Source: a virus. Taken from it: 32,859 nt of DNA. Made by a program: the position numbers and the translations under genes. Location of the stretch: IMG/VR virus record IMGVR_UViG_3300037963_002628, positions 850 to 33,708 of that record; one strand, given 5' to 3'. Numbering within the stretch: position 1 is the first letter of the stretch; the number at the start of each line of letters is the position of its first letter. The notes beneath the pieces are model-generated. The model was not told the DNA's origin. It worked only from the letters and a program-made list of their open reading frames with translations, and did not search any database. Shown in pieces: positions 31,688 through 32,859 of this stretch.

Positions 31688-32859
31688 TTATTTTATTAAT
31701 TTAGAAATACTACCTGTGTTTTTATATTTAGCAATATTTATATTTAATTTTGGTTTTTCTATATTTGCATTTGGCCTGTATAAATGTCTATTACAAGCCA
31801 TAATAGCTAAACCAGAACTTATTGCAGCATCAAATTTTGTTCTTTTGTTTATATCAAATCTAGCCCAGTCATTTAATAAACTGTTAAAATACAAGTTACC
31901 ATAATTACCATCTTGTTTTAAACCAACATGATCTTGTATATACATTTCAATTGCAGCTGCATGAGCTTGTTTTATGTCTTCACTTGAGTTTGGTATACCA
32001 CCAACCTCTTTTTCTGCCGTAGATAATTTGTTCCAAACTTTATCAGGTCTATTCATACTAAAACCTCTATAACCTCTACGCCTTAAATAATATAATAATC
32101 TTGGTTTGTTGTTTTCTGCAAGTATTGGCATACCATAAAATACTAATGCCATTAAAACATCTTCAAAAAATATTTCCGCTGTTTGAGGTCTAGCTAAATA
32201 TTCTAAAAACATCATGTTTGAAGGAGCTTCTTCCATGCTAAATTTAGTTAACCCATGTAGTGCTCCTTTAGATCCTATACCATCAACAGTTCCTGATATA
32301 TCATAACTATCACAACCAAAAGCGCCTAAATGTTCATTAGCAGGATATTTTACACCACCTTTTAGTATAACTCTGTTTTGTAAGTGTTGAGGTGGCACCC
32401 AACTTACTTTAAATCTACCTTGTGGATTAGGATAAAATATTACTTGTGTGTCTTTTTTTCCATTAACCCATTGAAAATTACCTATTGTTATAGGTAGTGT
32501 AGTTGATAAATCATCGTTATAATCTATCTGTTCGTATATTTTTACTAAGTTAAATATACTATTTTTTGTTTCATCTCTAAACGCGTGCTCTGTAGTTCTT
32601 GGAAACTGTCTGTAAAACTCGTTTAATGCATCTTGATCGTTTTTTAAACCATCAGCTTCGTTTTGCCAATTATCTATTACACCTATATCTATTAACTCTC
32701 CATGGGGGTCAAAGATGTCATTACTTGGAGTATTGAAGACTGGACTTCCGTGTTCATCAATAAATCCTTCGTAGTTCCACTCCATTGGGATAAAAAGAGA
32801 ATATAAACCAGACGCTGTTTGTCCATTTCTGTTTCGCTTAGTAACATCTGATGCGTTGT
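31688..32859 (-). CDS. terL: Terminase large subunit, C-terminal part (N-terminus off the right edge)
   Basis: The frame is open to the right edge: 24 codons lie before the first Met in the window (ending GQTASGLYSLFIP), so the ATPase domain is outside. What remains is the linker and nuclease. GLYSLFIPMEWNYEGFIDEH and NEFYRQFPRTTEHAFRDETK are typical linker-region motifs. The RNase H-like nuclease has its first acidic residue in FGCDSYDISGTVDG, a probable second in MPILAENNKPRLLYY and the C-terminal acidic residue in RTKFDAAISSGLAIM. It cuts concatemeric DNA during headful packaging. The N-R-N-G-Q-T-A-S-G-L-Y run resembles crAss-like and marine podovirus terminases. Confidence 0.9.
   Translation of the reverse strand, partial: NASDVTKRNRNGQTASGLYSLFIPMEWNYEGFIDEHGSPVFNTPSNDIFDPHGELIDIGVIDNWQNEADGLKNDQDALNEFYRQFPRTTEHAFRDETKNSIFNLVKIYEQIDYNDDLSTTLPITIGNFQWVNGKKDTQVIFYPNPQGRFKVSWVPPQHLQNRVILKGGVKYPANEHLGAFGCDSYDISGTVDGIGSKGALHGLTKFSMEEAPSNMMFLEYLARPQTAEIFFEDVLMALVFYGMPILAENNKPRLLYYLRRRGYRGFSMNRPDKVWNKLSTAEKEVGGIPNSSEDIKQAHAAAIEMYIQDHVGLKQDGNYGNLYFNSLLNDWARFDINKRTKFDAAISSGLAIMACNRHLYRPNANIEKPKLNINIAKYKNTGSISKLIK

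Noticed and set aside
811-31904. Many plus-strand open frames of 60-127 codons, for example 3996-4289, 10075-10455, 12854-13195 and 31521-31904, and a minus-strand one at 21546-21728.
   Set aside because: All overlap strong minus-strand genes, have leucine-, serine- and phenylalanine-rich compositions of antisense reading, lack leaders and recognisable motifs.
1-32859. tRNA genes, CRISPR arrays, insertion sequences, attachment sites.
   Set aside because: No cloverleaf-like sequence, no regularly spaced repeats, no transposase or integrase reading frame; gaps between genes are too short.

Overview
The window is the late structural module of an AT-rich, double-stranded DNA tailed phage. Every convincing gene lies on the minus strand, so transcription runs from the right end (terminase) to the left end (a lipoprotein gene). 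The portal, the two ring-type connector proteins and the tail nozzle resemble those of short-tailed (podovirus-like) phages of the crAss-like kind and of uncultured marine phages. None of the start codons has a usable Shine-Dalgarno sequence. Instead the leaders are A/T-rich, often close to AAATAAATATATG, which is typical of Bacteroidota translation. A phage-coded protein with a lipobox fits a Gram-negative host. A Bacteroidota host, probably aquatic, is my inference and is not proven.

Layout from right to left: large terminase subunit (N-terminal part outside the window), portal, acidic scaffold-like protein, major capsid protein, a rho-independent terminator, a 268-residue gene of unknown function, a long hairpin without a U-tract, two ring/connector proteins, a 2387-residue tail nozzle-like protein, a 758-residue beta-rich structural protein and a 133-residue structural protein. 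Then come three proteins placed and built like the T7 gp14-gp15-gp16 ejection set (238, 407 and 3658 residues), and a partial lipoprotein gene that runs off the left edge. Most junctions are 1 to 25 bases. There is no stretch of 300 bases without a gene, and I saw no tRNA, CRISPR array, insertion sequence or integration gene.

How the genes fit together: terminase packages DNA through the portal into a capsid assembled on the scaffold. The ring proteins and nozzle extend the portal into a short tail. The 758- and 133-residue proteins probably decorate that tail or bind the host. The three ejection proteins would leave the head ahead of the DNA. The giant one carries, in order, a lysozyme-like domain, a long flexible linker, a zinc metallopeptidase-like motif, a HAD phosphatase-like domain and a C-terminal region like the LPD38 domain of phage polyvalent proteins. 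This giant protein is the most unusual item: it could open the cell wall and also deliver a protease and a phosphatase with the genome. The two RNA hairpins on either side of the 268-residue gene suggest that capsid expression is uncoupled from tail expression.
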